Source of the DNA: a virus
Length of the DNA stretch: 58,901 bases
Virus record (IMG/VR): IMGVR_UViG_3300025632_000005
Coordinates: 1-58,901 of that record
Strand: one strand, 5' to 3'
This document shows, in pieces, positions 15,652 to 24,527 of the stretch (positions within the stretch are counted from its first letter, which is position 1; every line of letters starts with the position of its first letter). Below the pieces are notes generated by a model. It searched no databases and was not told the DNA's origin. It saw only the letters and a list, made by a program, of their open reading frames with translations. The position numbers and the translations under genes are program-made.

Positions 15652-18600
15652 TTTGATTACTATCTAAATTATATTTTTTAGAAATTTTACCTATACGTTT
15701 TTCAGTTGGTTGATCAACATCTGTATGATGTAATTTACGGTAGTATTCTAACATTGCTTCGTTATCACCTTCTTTTAAAACTTTTTTTAATAAATTATCT
15801 GATCCTTTTTTTTGAAACATATCTGCATAGAAAAGTATTTGCTGTTCTTTTTCACTAAGCTTTCTAGCATCTTTATGTTCTCTAGCTTCAACTGCCCACT
15901 GCGGTAAATTATCTTCACCAATAGTATTAGCCAAACGATTAACGGCTGTTACGACTGAATCCTCAGTAAACTGATATAGTCCTGCTGCCGTTGACTTAGG
16001 ATTCTTTGCTTTAGGATTAAAGTTACTTTCCATTTCTTGATGAAATTTATCAAATTTTTCTAGACGAGCTTTAACTTGTGGATCTGTTAATAGTTCTTCG
16101 CCTAAACGTGGTAAGTTTTTTTGTAGTACAGATTGTATTATTTTGTCATCATCTTGCATTATTTTTGTCCTTTCTTTTTGTAAGTCTGATAAATCAACTG
16201 GGTCTACTTCCTCAACATCAGGAATGTCTTTTCGTTCAACAGGAATGATAGGTGCTGTTACACCTCTTTCAGGTATTTCTGGTTGTGGTATTGGTTCTTC
16301 TTTTTGTAATATACCTTGAGCTTCCATTGCTTGTTCTAAAAAACCTTTAGGTTCAACCATAGGTTGTTTAATAGCAAGGTCTGCTGCCTGCTTAAATTCT
16401 TCTGCTGATGCTTGGGCAACTGAAGATGGCTGCATTCCTCTGGCTTGTTCAACGAATCCTCCCTCTTGAAATTTTTGTTTGTCAACTAATTTTAAAAGAT
16501 CCATTACTACTTTAGCTGTAAGGGTTTCATTTTTTTGTTTTTTACCTTCTTCTATCTTAGCTGCTTCAACCATGGCATCTATATTAATCTTCTTTTCTTC
16601 AAGAGCAAGTTCTTTATTTTCACGTTCTTGTCTATTTATCATAGATTGTTTTTGAATGTCTAAGTTCTGTTGCTCGATACTATCCAGTCCACCTTGCGCT
16701 GCTAACTGGTTCGCTGTTAGAATCTGTTTGGCTGACTCTGCCATAATCATAGTTAGACTAGCGCCTTGGTCTACTTGACCCTCTTGCGCTTTCATTAGTC
16801 CACCCATCTGTTCTTGGAATCTTAGAACCATATGTTCCCTGACGTTAGCCATTAGAATTGGTTCTACTTGTTTCATAATAGGGTTGGCACCATTTAGCGG
16901 GTCTTGTAAGTAAGAGGTCTTCACGGCGATGTGAGCATTGTGGTCTTGTCCTGGAAATGCTTTGATCGGCTGTCCACGTGTAGCCGACATGATATCCGCA
17001 AGTGGATCCTGCTGGACTGCCTGTTGAGGCGCATTCATGAATCGCTCTGGACTATCGACGTTAGCTGCGGCAAGAACCGCTTTGTTTACCTCTGGCATAT
17101 TGAAAGTTCCTGGTGGTGACTGTGAAGCCAACTGTAACATCAGCTGAGCTTGGGCGAGTCTGTGTGAGTTCGATGGGATGTTCGGATCACTAACAGGAAG
17201 TACATCGATACGACCATCAAAATCTTGCTTGAATACTTCGGCAGACTGTCCTATAATATCATAAGGATAAGCAGTCGGTAAAAACTCGTTGTTTATTCTA
17301 GCTAATATTTTAAACTCGTCTCTTTGAGACCTGTGGAGTCGTTTGTGAATTGCTGAAAAGAACTTACCTGATGCTTCTAATAATGCTAATGTCGTGCCAA
17401 CAGGACCGTAGTTCGTTGCATCAGACACTACTTGATCTGTCGTGTCAGCAAATTTCTGACCAGCAGTGGCTACATAGCCTAGCATTTGATAAAGAGTCTG
17501 AGACGGTTCTTTATAGGGAAGAGGAACAATGGATTTGCCCAAATCTAAACCCGTTGACTCAACATCACGAAACTCCCCCGGCATTATCGGAGAATTATCT
17601 CCCACAACTCTAACACCTCTGGCTTTGAAACCACCTGGTAAATTAGAGAATTGACCCGCATCTATTAGTGCTCTCATTGCTGCCGTTGCCGACATAGTAA
17701 GATTACCAAGGAAATGAATTAAACCTAGTCCATAGAATCCGAAACCTGGTACAAACTTGTAACTAACAAAGTGTTCTCTCTTTACAAATCGTGGATCACC
17801 GTCATTCCAGTTACGACGAATACTAAGAACCTTCTTAGAACTTTTATCTATTGTAACGATGTAGGGATAGGCTACACCAGTTGGACTGTTGAATGGTTCT
17901 GGTAAATCTAAATATAAATGTTGTTCAATTAATACATAGCTCGGGTCATACGGATTTTCATCATATGCCGATAGTCCCATAATCTGCTCTGCTTTAGATG
18001 TAATGTTACCTCTATCAGTTTGCTCTGGATCTCCCAAGTCTATTTCACTATACATACCTGCATCCATATCTTTTCTCAAATCATTTTCAGAACGATAGAT
18101 AATATGTGAATAACGATCGGCACGACGAAGGTCGGATACTAAATTAGATACGTGAAACTGATCGATAGGTATGAACTCTGATATAGGTCGTCCTAGTGTT
18201 TCATCGTAATAAACTTTTTTAACTGCTGTACCAATTAATGGTAAGTGAAATAACATTTTTTCAAACTCATCAAAATACTCTGGCATCTCCTCGGTAATTT
18301 GATAGTTCATGAAATCTTTTACACGTTGTGCTTGTTTCTCTTTCTCTGGTGTTGGTGATCCAACCATTTGAGTTTTAATTGGACCTTTACTTGGAAATAA
18401 TTCTTGTGATGCTTTGGATTGAAACTTGACGGCATTCTCTATAATTAATGGATGAGTTGCTGTACATGCACCATCAAATGGTTCTGTAGTTTCTTCTAAT
18501 TTTAAACCAAGTAAATCAAATCCTCTTTCAAATGTCTGCTCCCATTCTTCTCGTGAATCTTTATCAGATGTGAAGTTATCCATAACTGTTTGAGCTATGT

Positions 18601-18859
18601 CTTCTAAATCTTCTTCTTCCATTAAGTCAGCTAGATTCGTGTAGAAGTCTTCACTGATTGAAGCTAGTACCTTACCACTGTCTTCATTTAAATCTATTTC
18701 TACCTCACCAGTATTAGGATCTACATTGACGGCGAGGTCTTCTTCCTGTTCTTCTTTTATATTTACATCTATACCTAAAGCTTGAGATTGGTTTTGAATC
18801 TTTTCTTTTGCTACTTCTATAGGGGTTGATATATCGTCTGGGTTTTTTTCTATTGCCAT
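15644..18859 (-). CDS. portal protein fused to a C-terminal lytic transglycosylase domain
   Basis: 1071 residues. Residues about 75-620 are a P22-type portal (GLKLEETTEPFDGACTATHP, FMNYQITEEMPEYFDEFEKM, VPGFGFYGLGLIHFLGNL). A long helical barrel/coiled part follows (IEQQNLDIQKQSMINRQERE). Residues 935-1071 begin HQEMESNFNPKA, NPKSTAAGLYQF: the catalytic Glu (about 944) in E-S-x-F-N-P and the G-L-x-Q-F motif of SLT lysozyme-like enzymes. Portals are normally 500-750 residues, so this is a fusion. The domain could cut peptidoglycan at DNA entry or at lysis. Confidence 0.8.
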   Translation of the reverse strand: MAIEKNPDDISTPIEVAKEKIQNQSQALGIDVNIKEEQEEDLAVNVDPNTGEVEIDLNEDSGKVLASISEDFYTNLADLMEEEDLEDIAQTVMDNFTSDKDSREEWEQTFERGFDLLGLKLEETTEPFDGACTATHPLIIENAVKFQSKASQELFPSKGPIKTQMVGSPTPEKEKQAQRVKDFMNYQITEEMPEYFDEFEKMLFHLPLIGTAVKKVYYDETLGRPISEFIPIDQFHVSNLVSDLRRADRYSHIIYRSENDLRKDMDAGMYSEIDLGDPEQTDRGNITSKAEQIMGLSAYDENPYDPSYVLIEQHLYLDLPEPFNSPTGVAYPYIVTIDKSSKKVLSIRRNWNDGDPRFVKREHFVSYKFVPGFGFYGLGLIHFLGNLTMSATAAMRALIDAGQFSNLPGGFKARGVRVVGDNSPIMPGEFRDVESTGLDLGKSIVPLPYKEPSQTLYQMLGYVATAGQKFADTTDQVVSDATNYGPVGTTLALLEASGKFFSAIHKRLHRSQRDEFKILARINNEFLPTAYPYDIIGQSAEVFKQDFDGRIDVLPVSDPNIPSNSHRLAQAQLMLQLASQSPPGTFNMPEVNKAVLAAANVDSPERFMNAPQQAVQQDPLADIMSATRGQPIKAFPGQDHNAHIAVKTSYLQDPLNGANPIMKQVEPILMANVREHMVLRFQEQMGGLMKAQEGQVDQGASLTMIMAESAKQILTANQLAAQGGLDSIEQQNLDIQKQSMINRQERENKELALEEKKINIDAMVEAAKIEEGKKQKNETLTAKVVMDLLKLVDKQKFQEGGFVEQARGMQPSSVAQASAEEFKQAADLAIKQPMVEPKGFLEQAMEAQGILQKEEPIPQPEIPERGVTAPIIPVERKDIPDVEEVDPVDLSDLQKERTKIMQDDDKIIQSVLQKNLPRLGEELLTDPQVKARLEKFDKFHQEMESNFNPKAKNPKSTAAGLYQFTEDSVVTAVNRLANTIGEDNLPQWAVEAREHKDARKLSEKEQQILFYADMFQKKGSDNLLKKVLKEGDNEAMLEYYRKLHHTDVDQPTEKRIGKISKKYNLDSNQIA

Positions 18860-18865
18860 AATTAA

Positions 18866-20401
18866 TTAGACCTTCCAATAGGTTGCCTTATTTTTTTTAT
18901 AAGTATTGTCATTATCACTATAATACGGATCATGGGGATGTTGCAAGTGCCAAGAATCTTTCATATAATGTATCGCCATAACCATTGCATCTACTTGGTC
19001 GTCATGCGCTGCATTTGGAAAACTAATTGCTTCGTCAAATAATACTTGCGCCCACAATTTATTCGGTAACCAAACACGACCCGCTTCAATCAAAGGTGAT
19101 GCGGCATAAGCTCTTGCTACTTTATCACGATCTGGAGTATATTCAAGTATTGGTAAACCTGCTCTCCGTAAATCTTGTATTAGCGATTGCCCACTGGCTT
19201 TCTTTTCTATTATTATAATGTCTGGCTTGTGTTCATCAAATGCATCTTGTGCATTACTTCGTAACTCTGGATATTCAAAACGACCTCGAACACTTCCAAG
19301 TAATATTAAATTACCGACATCATGCTCAACACCTTCGCTATCTTTCTCTACAGTAACAAATATACCCCATGTCTGCATAACACTATAATCGGCAGTCGTC
19401 CGTGTAGAGAATGCTGTATCCATTGTTTGTATTACAAAGTCACACTGAGGTGGATCTTTGTCTTCCCATATTTGAAACCACGATTTTTTAAGTATACCAC
19501 CTTCGGCTGGTACAGGATTCTGCATATATAACGATTCCCAATATCGTGAACCGTTGTGTCTGCGAATTTCTGCCTCATCGTTTTCTAATATCTCTCTTGG
19601 TTTCCATTCTGGAAAATATGATTCACCAACTGGTAGATTTAATATTTTACTACTGTTGTCGTCAACCCATGCGGGTATACGAATAACTTCCCAGTTTAAA
19701 GATTTATTATCATCGTCACTTTGATTTGATAATAACCATCCACAGATATCATCTTCATGGTATCGAGTGTTAATAATAACTATAGAACCATTCGGCATAA
19801 GTCTTGTCCGTAAACCTGCTGGATACCATTCTTTAATATATCTTCTGCCTGCTTCACTGAAGGCATCTTCCTCTGACATTACGTCATCAAGTAAAGCAAC
19901 ATGCGCACCACGACCAGCTATCTGTGTTCGTACACCAGCTGCTACATATACACCGTTCTTGTTTGTTTGCCACTTACCCGCAGCCCTAACATCGGATCTA
20001 AGTTTTACATCTTCAAAGATTGATTGATAATCTTGGTCGTTAACTACATCTCTAACACTTCTACCAAAGTCAGATGCGAGTTGGTCACTGTGTGATACCG
20101 ATAGTATCTCGTGATTAGGGTGGCGCCCAAGATACCACGCAGGAAATAGTTTAGAACATATTAATGATTTAGAACTACGTGGTGGTAGAAATACCATTAA
20201 CCTTTTAATATCACCTTGTTCAACTTGTTGTAGCTTTTTACTAATGACATCTATGTGTCTACCCATTTTAAAGTCAGCTACAAGTTTAGGTGCAAAGGCT
20301 TCTATGAAACCAGAGAAGTTATCACGAACATTTTGAAATGCAAGGTGTCTAAGCTTGGCAATATCCTCGTCGCTTATAGATTCATTACTTTTTAGGTTCA
20401 T
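18866..20401 (-). CDS. terL: terminase large subunit
   Basis: 511 residues. ATPase: VFLPPRSSKSLICSKLFPAW (a deviant Walker A, P-P-R-S-S-K-S) near residue 73 and HVALLDDVMSEEDAFSE (Walker B plus catalytic acid). Nuclease: IQTMDTAFSTRTTADYSVMQ, IIIEKKASGQSLIQDL and AAHDDQVDAMVMA supply the RNase H-like acidic residues. It packages DNA into the head with the small subunit just upstream, which it overlaps by 17 bases. Type and packaging mode cannot be set by eye. Confidence 0.9.
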   Translation of the reverse strand: MNLKSNESISDEDIAKLRHLAFQNVRDNFSGFIEAFAPKLVADFKMGRHIDVISKKLQQVEQGDIKRLMVFLPPRSSKSLICSKLFPAWYLGRHPNHEILSVSHSDQLASDFGRSVRDVVNDQDYQSIFEDVKLRSDVRAAGKWQTNKNGVYVAAGVRTQIAGRGAHVALLDDVMSEEDAFSEAGRRYIKEWYPAGLRTRLMPNGSIVIINTRYHEDDICGWLLSNQSDDDNKSLNWEVIRIPAWVDDNSSKILNLPVGESYFPEWKPREILENDEAEIRRHNGSRYWESLYMQNPVPAEGGILKKSWFQIWEDKDPPQCDFVIQTMDTAFSTRTTADYSVMQTWGIFVTVEKDSEGVEHDVGNLILLGSVRGRFEYPELRSNAQDAFDEHKPDIIIIEKKASGQSLIQDLRRAGLPILEYTPDRDKVARAYAASPLIEAGRVWLPNKLWAQVLFDEAISFPNAAHDDQVDAMVMAIHYMKDSWHLQHPHDPYYSDNDNTYKKNKATYWKV

Positions 20402-21068
20402 CGTTTGACGATACGACTTTTAGACCTGCAATCTTTACAAGTCTTTCTACGTCTTTCTTCTTATTACCACTTTCAAAGCCAGTTGTTTTTACAGTCTGTT
20501 CTACTTTGTCTACAAACATACCCAGATGTTTGGCAATATGTTCCATTGACTTGTTCGCATTTGTAAAATCACTGTCTTGCATGGCTTCACTGTAAACTTT
20601 AGCTAGTCTTTCTAGAACTTTTTCTTTTGTCCATGTAATTTTAGTTACGGCTTCGTCTTGATATTCTTTGATTCGCTCCATAACCTTGTCATTCTTCATA
20701 ATTACTCTAGCTTTGGCTCTAGTTCGTGCATCATTCTTGTCTGGTTGGTAACCTGCAGCTAAATATGCTTTGACTTCGTCGCCGTGGCCTGCAAATTCCA
20801 TGCAGAATTTCTCTTGCATAGCTGTGAGTCCACGGAATGTAGGAACTTTTACGTTATTGTCTTCTGGTTTTTCTAACATTCTCTTTTTATACTCCTCTGG
20901 GTTCTTTTTTTCTAGCCTTCTTAGTCTACGTCTTTCTAATTCGGCTTGTATTTCTTTTAATTCTGTACCGCCTCCATATATTCTCGCTTCTTTCTTAACT
21001 TTATGCAAGTTAATCAGCTCTTCTTCCGTCATGTTTCCGTAAAGTATGTGTACTTTTTTCTTTGTCAT
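20385..21068 (-). CDS. terS: terminase small subunit
   Basis: 227 residues from ATG 21068 (a TTG at 21095 is less likely). After a charged N-terminus, FRGLTAMQEKFCMEFAGHGD, VKAYLAAGYQPDKNDARTRA and then NDKVMERIKEYQ form the helix-turn-helix DNA-binding domain of the terminase_2 family (Q-x-x-F-x-x-x-Y/F...A-x-x-A-G-Y). The C-terminus would contact the large subunit. First gene of the late minus arm. Confidence 0.8.
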   Translation of the reverse strand: MTKKKVHILYGNMTEEELINLHKVKKEARIYGGGTELKEIQAELERRRLRRLEKKNPEEYKKRMLEKPEDNNVKVPTFRGLTAMQEKFCMEFAGHGDEVKAYLAAGYQPDKNDARTRAKARVIMKNDKVMERIKEYQDEAVTKITWTKEKVLERLAKVYSEAMQDSDFTNANKSMEHIAKHLGMFVDKVEQTVKTTGFESGNKKKDVERLVKIAGLKVVSSNDEPKK

Positions 21069-21285
21069 AGTTCTAAAGCTTTGAAGGGAGGACAATAACC
21101 CACAACCATCTCTCCCTTCTCTTCAAATACCAGGATTCCAAAGCTGTAGGAGACAAATGTAGCTTTAAACCTAGAATACTAGGACGTTTCTAGGTGGATC
21201 TGCTGGTATAATCAATATAAACAAGTAATTGACAGGATGCAAGTATTTGTTTATTATCAAGTTTTATTTAATTAGGAGATTTTAA
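21069..21285. promoter_or_regulatory. divergent intergenic region with inverted repeats
   Basis: This 217-base gap separates the minus late arm from the plus arm. Inverted repeats: GAAGGGAG...CTCCCTTC, AAAGCT...AGCTTT, and ACCTAGAA (21169-21176) with TTCTAGGT (21188-21195), which also contains CCTAG-AATA-CTAGG as an alternative pairing. They suggest operators or a regulated leader for the terminase transcript. No clear minus-strand -35/-10 pair is seen. Confidence 0.45.
21229..21257 (+). promoter_or_regulatory. sigma70-type promoter
   Basis: TTGACA (21229-21234), a 17-base spacer, then TATTAT (21252-21257). It lies 29 bases before the start at 21286, which has an AGGAG ribosome site. This near-consensus promoter should be read by host RNA polymerase early in infection. 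Confidence 0.75.
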
Positions 21286-21474
21286 ATGAATAAACCACAG
21301 ATACTAACCGTATGGTTTAGTAATGAACATATCAACTCTAACTTTATAGATAAAGACAAACCAATGTCTAAGGAAGAGTACAGTAAGTTTATTGAATGGG
21401 CCGAACAAAACGATTACTACGATAAGATTTCAAAAGTAACCCAACATTTTGTAAATAAGTTTAGAGAACAATGA
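21286..21474 (+). CDS. small acidic hypothetical protein
   Basis: 62 residues, starts MNKPQILTVWFSNEHINSNF and continues with an acidic helix (MSKEEYSKFIEWAEQNDYYD). First gene behind a strong promoter with a TAGGAG ribosome site. Overlaps the next gene by 4 bases. Function unknown; the size and position suggest an immediate-early host-takeover protein. Confidence 0.55.
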   Translation: MNKPQILTVWFSNEHINSNFIDKDKPMSKEEYSKFIEWAEQNDYYDKISKVTQHFVNKFREQ

Positions 21475-22070
21475 GACCAGAAGAGTTTATATATCAACCC
21501 ATGATACTTTTAGACCATCGAATGATGGAATATAACTTCTGCATGCAAAACATACAACACCCTAACGGACACTACACAGAGTTTGGAGTATATGAAGGTA
21601 AGTCAATAAACTATTTAGCGAACCTTAATAAGAAAGTTACATTTCATGGGTTCGATAGTTTCAAAGGGTTACCTGAGAAATGGTTCATGGGACATAAAGT
21701 TGTAGAAGAAGGACACTTTGCCATAGATGGTTTACCAAAAGTTGTACCGAATGTTGTACTGCATGAAGGTTTGTTCGATGATACGATACCTATCTGGAAG
21801 AAAGACCATAAGAAACATTTATCGTTTATTAATATTGATTGCGATTTGTATAAATCTACTCAGACTGTATTAGAATTATTGAATGACCAGATTGTTAGTG
21901 GGACATTATTACGGTTCGACGACCTACTACCATCACCTATATCTCCATATCCTAATTGGGAACAAGGAGAATGGAAGGCACTTGTCGAATGGTGTCAGAA
22001 ATATAATAGAAAAGTAACCCCACTTGCTCGTTCTTGGAAGCAAGGATGTATTATGAAAGTAGATGAATAA
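21471..22070 (+). CDS. TylF/MycF-like methyltransferase
   Basis: 199 residues. YTEFGVYEGKSINYLANL is motif I of the macrocin O-methyltransferase (TylF) family, FHGFDSFKGLPEKWF is its acidic second motif, and FINIDCDLYKSTQTVLELL with LRFDDLLPSP are the metal-binding Asp positions. TylF enzymes methylate sugar hydroxyls using SAM and Mg2+. ATGA overlap with both neighbours, so translated together with the second methyltransferase. May modify host or phage glycans. Confidence 0.75.
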   Translation: MRPEEFIYQPMILLDHRMMEYNFCMQNIQHPNGHYTEFGVYEGKSINYLANLNKKVTFHGFDSFKGLPEKWFMGHKVVEEGHFAIDGLPKVVPNVVLHEGLFDDTIPIWKKDHKKHLSFINIDCDLYKSTQTVLELLNDQIVSGTLLRFDDLLPSPISPYPNWEQGEWKALVEWCQKYNRKVTPLARSWKQGCIMKVDE

Positions 22071-22675
22071 TGGTTGAACGAATTATGGACCCTACCAATA
22101 TTAGGGCAGACCACTTAGAAAGATATAACTTTGCCGTAAAGAAACTAAAAGAACTTAAACCAGAGAATATTTTGGATGTCGGTTGTGGTATCGGCTACGG
22201 TTCTGTGATTATGCATAACTTACTTTGCGCATCTATTGATTGTATCGATAAATCTATAGAGGCTTACGAAGTATTCGAAGAAGCATTCAGTCGTGACGTC
22301 GGTAAGGTGAACTACATTGTCACCGACATTACCAAACTAGAACCACATACGTTAGGACCCGCCTATGATGCTGTCGTATCGTTTGAGTTTATAGAACACA
22401 TACCACCAGAACTAGCGCAAGATGTATTCGACTTGGCCGCAGAGAAGTCAAACATATTCATCGCATCATCGCCGAATGAATGTGTACGTCCCCATAAACA
22501 ACCACCAGTGAATGAGTTTCACTATAAGCATTACACCCCAGTTGAGTTTGAGGCTATGGGTAAGAAAGCTGGATTCACAAACGTGGAGTTCCACTGCCAG
22601 ACCAACGGTAGTCACTACATGGTTAGACCCGGCCTAGAGCAAGGGAAGTTTATGATCGGAGTTTTTACAAAGTAG
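22070..22675 (+). CDS. class I SAM-dependent methyltransferase
   Basis: 201 residues. ILDVGCGIGYGSVIMHNL is motif I, IDCIDKSIEAYEVFEEAF is motif II, and AVVSFEFIEHIPPELAQDVF is motif post-II with the usual E-x-I-E-H-I/V. Ends with a YMVRPGLEQGKFMIGVF strand. This is the UbiG/methyltransf_11-like fold; substrate unknown. Overlaps the TylF-like gene by one base. Last gene before a terminator-like hairpin. Confidence 0.75.
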   Translation: MVERIMDPTNIRADHLERYNFAVKKLKELKPENILDVGCGIGYGSVIMHNLLCASIDCIDKSIEAYEVFEEAFSRDVGKVNYIVTDITKLEPHTLGPAYDAVVSFEFIEHIPPELAQDVFDLAAEKSNIFIASSPNECVRPHKQPPVNEFHYKHYTPVEFEAMGKKAGFTNVEFHCQTNGSHYMVRPGLEQGKFMIGVFTK

Positions 22676-22859
22676 TATGGGTACCCTAGATTTAAAACAA
22701 GGGGGCCATATTTGAAAATCTGCTCATTTTGTCTATGGTAGATACAATAGATAGAAGAGCTGCAACGGCTAATTTTTCTTGACCCCCAACGCAAAAAGAG
22801 TCCCCCCTATCTCTAGGAACAACTCTTTTTACTTTGTCAATGGCCTTGTAGTTAAGTGT
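22676..22859. other. intergenic spacer between convergent genes
   Basis: No gene seen on either strand. It contains the 22793-22830 hairpin described separately and the start of the 3' region of the opposing minus transcript. The poly-C/G tracts (GGGGG near 22702, CCCCC near 22784, CCCCCC near 22802) are unusual in this AT-rich genome. Confidence 0.4.
22793..22830. terminator. bidirectional terminator-like hairpin
   Basis: AAAAAGAGT (22793-22801) pairs with ACTCTTTTT (22822-22830), a perfect 9-bp stem with a 20-base loop. A-rich on the left and T-rich on the right, so it can end transcription from both sides. It separates the plus methyltransferase pair from the minus 161-residue gene. Confidence 0.7.
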
Positions 22860-22997
22860 TTATTTGTTTAACCTCACTTTCATATCACGTTGGGCCTTAA
22901 CGATCTCTTCAGTGGTGATCTCAGATCCAACAAATTTATTTTTATTACTAAACAAAAAAACATATTTGCGAATTGCGTTTTTAGTTTTACTTTCCAC
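22860..22997 (-). CDS. possible small protein (GTG start) overlapping the end of the next gene
   Basis: From GTG 22997 to TAA 22860 the frame gives 45 residues with a coding-like composition, including SNKNKFVGSEITTEEIVKAQ and ending RDMKVRLNK. It overlaps the last 11 bases of the 161-residue gene in another frame. No ribosome site is visible before the GTG, so it may need coupling, or may be a decayed or frameshifted extension of the neighbour. Confidence 0.3.
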   Translation of the reverse strand: MESKTKNAIRKYVFLFSNKNKFVGSEITTEEIVKAQRDMKVRLNK

Positions 22998-23472
22998 TAG
23001 TGCCGTTCGCTTTCTGTTTTTTAAATTCTAGGTACTCGTTCCATTCTTGATCTGAAGCACTTCTAGATTTACTTTCCATTACTACAGTTTTAGAAATACG
23101 TTCATCAACCTCCTTAAAATTTTTGGCTTGAGTCAATGCCTCAAACAAATTCCAAGTTATCATAAAGGCTTTAGATTGAACCTTATATTCTTTAGCCCAT
23201 ATGTCATTGATAGTTATTGCAAACATATCTTTTTGAGATTTGGATTTAATTTTACCTTTTCCGTAACCCACTGGAAAATAAACCAAATCACCGTTTAATA
23301 GTGTAACGCCTTTTTTAGTTTGGATTGTCCACTTAGGATCACCGTTATAATCTAGCATAGGCGTTCCGTCTTTTTTCATTTTAGGAACGATCTCTTTTAC
23401 TTCATCAAAATCATAAATTTTGACTCCGTCTTTTTTGATTCGTTCCAAATCTAAATTTAAATCTTTTTTCAT
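22987..23472 (-). CDS. hypothetical protein, lone minus gene in the early region
   Basis: 161 residues, Lys-rich. The ATG follows AAAGGAGATAAAAA. Segments EIVPKMKKDGTPMLDYNGDP and TLLNGDLVYFPVGYGKGKIK suggest a small beta domain, followed by a helical part ending in EYLEFKKQKANGTSGK. It is transcribed against the flanking plus genes from its own promoter region near 23.5 kb, as early regulators often are, but has no helix-turn-helix I can see. Function unknown. Confidence 0.5.
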   Translation of the reverse strand: MKKDLNLDLERIKKDGVKIYDFDEVKEIVPKMKKDGTPMLDYNGDPKWTIQTKKGVTLLNGDLVYFPVGYGKGKIKSKSQKDMFAITINDIWAKEYKVQSKAFMITWNLFEALTQAKNFKEVDERISKTVVMESKSRSASDQEWNEYLEFKKQKANGTSGK

Positions 23473-24068
23473 TTTTTATCTCCTTTGTTAAAGATTTATA
23501 TTTATGAAAGACTGTCAATTTTTTGACATTCAAAATAGTCAGTCCTTCAATTGTAGACTAATTCAAATCTCGAAAAATGTCAAGTTTTGAATTATCGACC
23601 ACTTGAAACCCACGGAATCCGTGCATTCCTAGGGTGTTCTATTTTTGTTCTTTTGATTCTGAATCGTGCAACTTATTAATTTAATACTTATTATTCTCTT
23701 TTTCCCCTTTTATGATTTAGGTACATAGCTATCATACGCAGAAGAGTAGTAACAATTTAGAATGATTCTAAGTTAGGACACATACCCACCGAGAACACCC
23801 CTAATACATATGTCAAGTTGTATTTATGCAACAAATACATAGCTAATTTGCTAACAAAAAACCATAAAGACCAGGGACTTATGTGATTTACTTGGCGAGA
23901 AAAAAGTTGCAATCGGTCGAATTTTCGAGTATCGTTGAAAAATCTGGGAAATTTCGCAAAATTCTGCATATGTTTCTTAGATATGATAATAACTTATACA
24001 CTATTCTAGGGCATCTAGATTTTCTTCCCAATTCAGTTCTAGGATAGTGTACTAACAAAGGAGACGAC
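23473..24068. promoter_or_regulatory. 596-base control region with divergent promoters and palindromes
   Basis: No convincing gene. Features: TGTCAA-TTTT-TTGACA (about 23513-23528), an inverted repeat that places -35-like TTGACA boxes on both strands; another minus TTGACA near 23580; palindromes CACGGA-A-TCCGTG (about 23612) and TTAGAAT-G-ATTCTAA (about 23757); and a leader stem CACTATTCTAG (23999-24009) with CTAGGATAGTG (24040-24050) just before the ribosome site of the first early gene. Likely operator/promoter hub. Exact start sites cannot be set. Confidence 0.5.
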
Positions 24069-24341
24069 ATGACTAATTTAATTATGGTTCGTAAAGACTT
24101 TGAAGCATTAGCATCTAATTGGATTGACGATGAAGAGAGATATTACTCAGAAAGTTGTCACGATATTATGGCTGATGTTAGTTACAAGAACTGTGAGTAT
24201 CATAAGAAACTTGCCAAAGGAGAGATAAAGCCTTTTGAAATTCCCACAAGTAAGCTAGCCGATGGATACGATTATACTCATCTTAGACATCTAGAGGATT
24301 ACTTTAGCCAAGAACAATTCTATAACAAAGGAGATAACTAA
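24069..24341 (+). CDS. early hypothetical protein
   Basis: 90 residues. It is the first gene of the dense early run and has the 12-base leader AAGGAGACGACA that recurs before two other unit-leading genes. Sequence is acidic with ASNWIDDEERYYSESCHDIM and DYTHLRHLEDYFSQEQFYN. No known domain. The stop overlaps the next ATG by one base. Confidence 0.6.
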   Translation: MTNLIMVRKDFEALASNWIDDEERYYSESCHDIMADVSYKNCEYHKKLAKGEIKPFEIPTSKLADGYDYTHLRHLEDYFSQEQFYNKGDN

Positions 24342-24517
24342 TGGATATTCAAAGAGAAAGACTAATAACTAAAGTACTAGAGCAACCACTTGAAGAGTTG
24401 CTTAGACAGTTAGATACTAATGAAGTTCAAGTATTATTCATATACATCAACAAGGTGGTAGACAAGAAAATGAAAAGCCGATTTGATAGAGATATGGCTA
24501 AACTTAAACAAATATAG
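24341..24517 (+). CDS. small early helical protein (58 residues)
   Basis: ATG 24341 to TAG 24517, beginning MDIQRERLITKVLEQPLEEL. AAAGGAG lies upstream within the previous gene. Charged, helical, ending in DKKMKSRFDRDMAKLKQI. The stop overlaps the ribosome site (AGGGAG) of the next gene, showing a tight unit. Function unknown. Confidence 0.6.
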   Translation: MDIQRERLITKVLEQPLEELLRQLDTNEVQVLFIYINKVVDKKMKSRFDRDMAKLKQI

Positions 24518-24527
24518 GGAGATACTG

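Noticed and set aside
22997-23060. Programmed frameshift at TTTAAAAAAC near the end of the 161-residue gene
   Set aside because: The slippery-looking run is out of phase for a -1 shift and leads to no matching frame without extra changes.
23480-24060. tRNA gene in the control region
   Set aside because: I looked for the T-loop GGTTCRANYCC and acceptor pairing and found neither here nor elsewhere in the window.
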